From: Capitella teleta
Lineage: Eukaryota > Annelida > Polychaeta > Capitellidae
Direction: 5' to 3'
Length of the DNA stretch: 64,000 nt
Assembly (NCBI GenBank): GCA_000328365.1
Contig: KB300220.1
Coordinates: 38,436-102,435 of the forward strand
Made by a program: the position numbers and the translations under genes. Within the stretch, counting starts at the first letter, position 1. Each line of letters begins with the position of its first letter. Below the pieces are notes generated by a model. It was not told the DNA's origin. It was given only the letters and a program-made list of their open reading frames with translations, and ran no database searches. Positions 61,741-64,000 of this stretch are shown here, in pieces.

Positions 61741-62070
61741 TACTTTTGGAGACACATTTCATCAATATGCGTGATGCACAGTGAGCAGAATACCTAGCTA
61801 TCATCTTCAAGTATAAACTGATGGTGTGATTATGTGACGGAAATGAAATCGGAACAGAACCCCATTGCTCAGCCATGCATATGACCCCAGGTCATCAACT
61901 GCTGTTTAGAGACGTTCTCAGAGAGATATTTAGACTGTTCAACTCTTGTTCGTTTTAAACATTGTTTTATCACATCCTCTTTTCATCTCATCGAATCATC
62001 TCATTCCATTTCATCCTGTTCTCATTGCTTGATCTTTGATTACTCCAAGGGGCGCCACTACAGTGCTGTA
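61730..62070 (-). repeat. Dispersed repeat R1, copy 2 (inverted)
   Basis: Reverse complement of 44693-45045, from acttttggagacacatttca to ccaaggggcgccactacagt. It directly abuts the Gypsy fossil on the left and the SINE on the right. This nest of three elements gives their relative order of arrival if junctions are examined. Confidence 0.75.
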
Positions 62071-62078
62071 TGTGATTT

Positions 62079-62400
62079 GTGATTGGGGTTTTACGGCTCC
62101 ACCCAAACCAATCGGATGATACGGGCGCCAGAACAGAAGGCCTGGGATCGGGGTTTCACCCCACTCTTATCGATAAATCCCAAGGGTTCTTTATCCTGCA
62201 TACCACCATAGACAGTAGTACACAGCGCCCGGCCTTGTTACGCAGTTGGGCAGCACTGCAGAGTCACTGAAGAATCACAATTGTAATTCACAATCATAAC
62301 GCCCGTCACTTGATCGGGTCTCAAACCCGGGACCTCGACCCCCACGGTTGGCTTGTGATTGCAGCCAGCCGGTTTAACCCACTGAGCTATTCGGTGCCCC
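62079..62400 (-). repeat. Full-length tRNA-derived SINE, copy C
   Basis: Read on the minus strand, the head at 62400-62310 starts ggcaccgaatagctcagtgg (pol III A box tagctcagtggg). It contains a B-box-like ggtttgagacc at about 62327-62317, so it is tRNA-like. A 130-base middle follows, then the 3' body shared with copies A, B and D (cgataagagtggggtgaaac, ctgttctggcgcccgtatca, gtggagccgtaaaacccc). It ends in an atcaca-type tail. At about 320 bases it is the only copy in the window that keeps the head. Confidence 0.85.
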
Positions 62401-63636
62401 TTCTTGTTCATAATGAGTATCTTTTCTTCTCTCCGTATTATTATATTATTATTTATTTATATATTATTATTTTTTTTTAATTTGTCACATTGTATATGAA
62501 GCATTTGTTCCAGTGAAGTAAATGAAGTCTCTATCTCTTCTCTCATCATTATCTCTATTACAGAACCACTTTATGCATATTCATAGCATGACTGTCTCTG
62601 ATCTGATCCACGCTGCACAATGAATCTCTCTGTTGCGTTGGCTTATAAATAGCACCGTGCACACGCAGACGCGCACACAGACGCGCACACACACCATTAC
62701 ACACACACCATTACACACACACCTACACACACCTACACACATACACCTACACACACACCATCACCATCACACACACAATTACACACACACCATATCACAC
62801 CATCACACACACCATCACACACTATCACATACACACACACTCACACACACCATATCACACCATCACACACACAAACACACACACCATATTACACATACAC
62901 ATCTACACACAAACACCTACACACACACACCTACACCATCACAAACCATCACACACACACACTCACACACACAAACAGAAACAGAAACAGAGAAAAAAAA
63001 AGTAGACAAATCCGCTAACATGTTATGTACAGCAATTGAATTCAAGGCGAAATTAATTTCCAATTGACTTAAAAACATTATTTCAAATTTACACATATTT
63101 CTCGTGTATAGTAAATCCTTAATTAAATTTGCGTTTGTGACATCCTGAACATTAGCATCATATTTATTGAAAAATTTCATGGACATAATTTGGTTTCTAT
63201 CGAGATGGTAAATGTGAAAACAAAGATTGTAAGCATTCTTAATGATAGGATTAGAATATATGTATAGGGATTGAATGAAACGAAGATTTCTATTGCAAAG
63301 CTGTTGTTCAAAGAGGATATCTTCACATATTAGAGGAAGAAGATTTCCCTGTGTTCTTTAAGGAATGTTTACTAATTAATAATCGCAAGGATTTACGCCA
63401 GGATACATTTAAAAATTAAGCAAATAATAATCGACTTTTGTTACAACCATAAAGCTACGTAAACAAGGAGGTACTTGTAATCTACTAACACGGTTGAACT
63501 CTTAATTTATTCGTACGTGTTACTTCCGTTTGAGACAATCTCGCGACTACACCCACCCAATATGCAATCGAACGTCCCCAAGGAATGCCCCCTGAAATAC
63601 ACCCATCCTGCGACAGATGGACTTAGATTTCGCCTA
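62401..63636. other. Spacer with CA-rich tract
   Basis: 62655-62975 is a CA-rich simple repeat made of cacacacaccat-like units. It produces a spurious His/Thr-rich open frame. The rest is AT-rich with no gene seen. Confidence 0.7.
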
Positions 63637-64000
63637 TTAAATTTAGATGACCAGCAGACGTGGAGTCGTAGATCGCGTCTTTTGGCCTCGAGTGATTTCA
63701 CATAACGTTTGACTCATAAGCCAGATGCTAGTAACACAGACGTGCTGCATCCTTAAATTTCATATATTTATATTCACTGAGGCATGTCGCATTCAGAGCT
63801 GAAATAAATGAGTCAACACCAGGGCACAATCATAAAGTGAATGAGTTTACAAGCATTTATGCCATACATGTATTTCATTCCACACAGCAGCAGTCCAATG
63901 TTTAATGGATTCTTTTCATGTGAAACCAGAATGCATGACCTCCGCACGAAGTCCCTTCTATCTTCAAAATACCTCTATTAATTACTATAAATTAACCCCT
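63637..64000 (+). repeat. Duplicated segment, copy 2 (runs off the window)
   Basis: It matches 48081-48447 in the same orientation up to the last base of the window, ending in attactataaattaacccct. The left limit is sharp at ttaaatttagatgaccagca. If the duplication continues, a second copy of the lectin promoter and gene may lie just outside the window. Confidence 0.85.

Noticed and set aside
62310-62400. Functional tRNA gene
   Set aside because: A- and B-box-like words are present, but the sequence continues as a repeated SINE body, and no clean cloverleaf or acceptor stem could be drawn.
62633-63067. Open frame of 144 residues rich in His and Thr
   Set aside because: It is a translation of the CA-rich simple repeat; frame length there is a by-product of composition.

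Overview
This is animal nuclear DNA: AT-rich, with about ten spliced host genes, mostly very short introns (about 50-100 bases, GT..AG), simple repeats, a 50-base assembly gap (50567-50616) and many decayed transposons. Compact introns, a C-type-lectin receptor with a tyrosine- and lysine-rich tail, a chitin-binding peritrophin-like protein and the transposon mix suggest a marine invertebrate. A sponge or another early-branching lineage is plausible, but the species cannot be fixed from the sequence.

Layout. 1-7090 is a transposon-rich stretch (two hAT relics, a LINE ORF1 piece, a DDE transposase piece, a SINE) around a spliced minus-strand gene of unknown function. Then come host genes, all on the plus strand: TMCO6-like ARM-repeat protein (7094-9729), TMEM130-like membrane protein (12219-13441), PWWP2-type chromatin protein (14184-18346), NRBF2 (19946-22488), SNAP29 (23842-24832), an unplaced 164-residue protein (26520-29250), a SEPT2-group septin (32673-35956), a secreted protein with four chitin-binding domains (41584-43548) and a transmembrane C-type lectin receptor (49013-57948). 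A lone SH3 exon (38018-38111) and a recombinase-like relic (38900-39572) lie on the minus strand. The right end (59300-64000) holds a Ty3/Gypsy fossil, an inverted copy of a repeat found near 44700, a full-length tRNA-derived SINE, a CA-rich tract and the start of a second copy of the sequence upstream of the lectin gene.

I built the exon models by hand from splice signals and reading phase. For the complete models (PWWP2, NRBF2, SNAP29, the 164-residue protein, septin, chitin-binding protein, lectin) the summed exon length is divisible by three. Several first exons are tiny and lie far upstream: PWWP2 exon 1 (46 codons) is 3 kb from exon 2, and NRBF2 exon 1 (10 codons) is 1.6 kb from exon 2. 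Most of the long introns hold mobile elements: a DNA-transposon relic and a palindromic element in PWWP2, a Tigger-like element and a foldback in NRBF2, a LINE piece in the 164-residue gene, and a Gypsy fossil in the lectin gene.

Functions. The genes are mostly unrelated housekeeping and surface functions. The exception is NRBF2 and SNAP29, 1.35 kb apart on the same strand; both act in autophagy (PI3-kinase complex I and autophagosome-lysosome fusion). Names rest on remembered family sequences, not on a database search.
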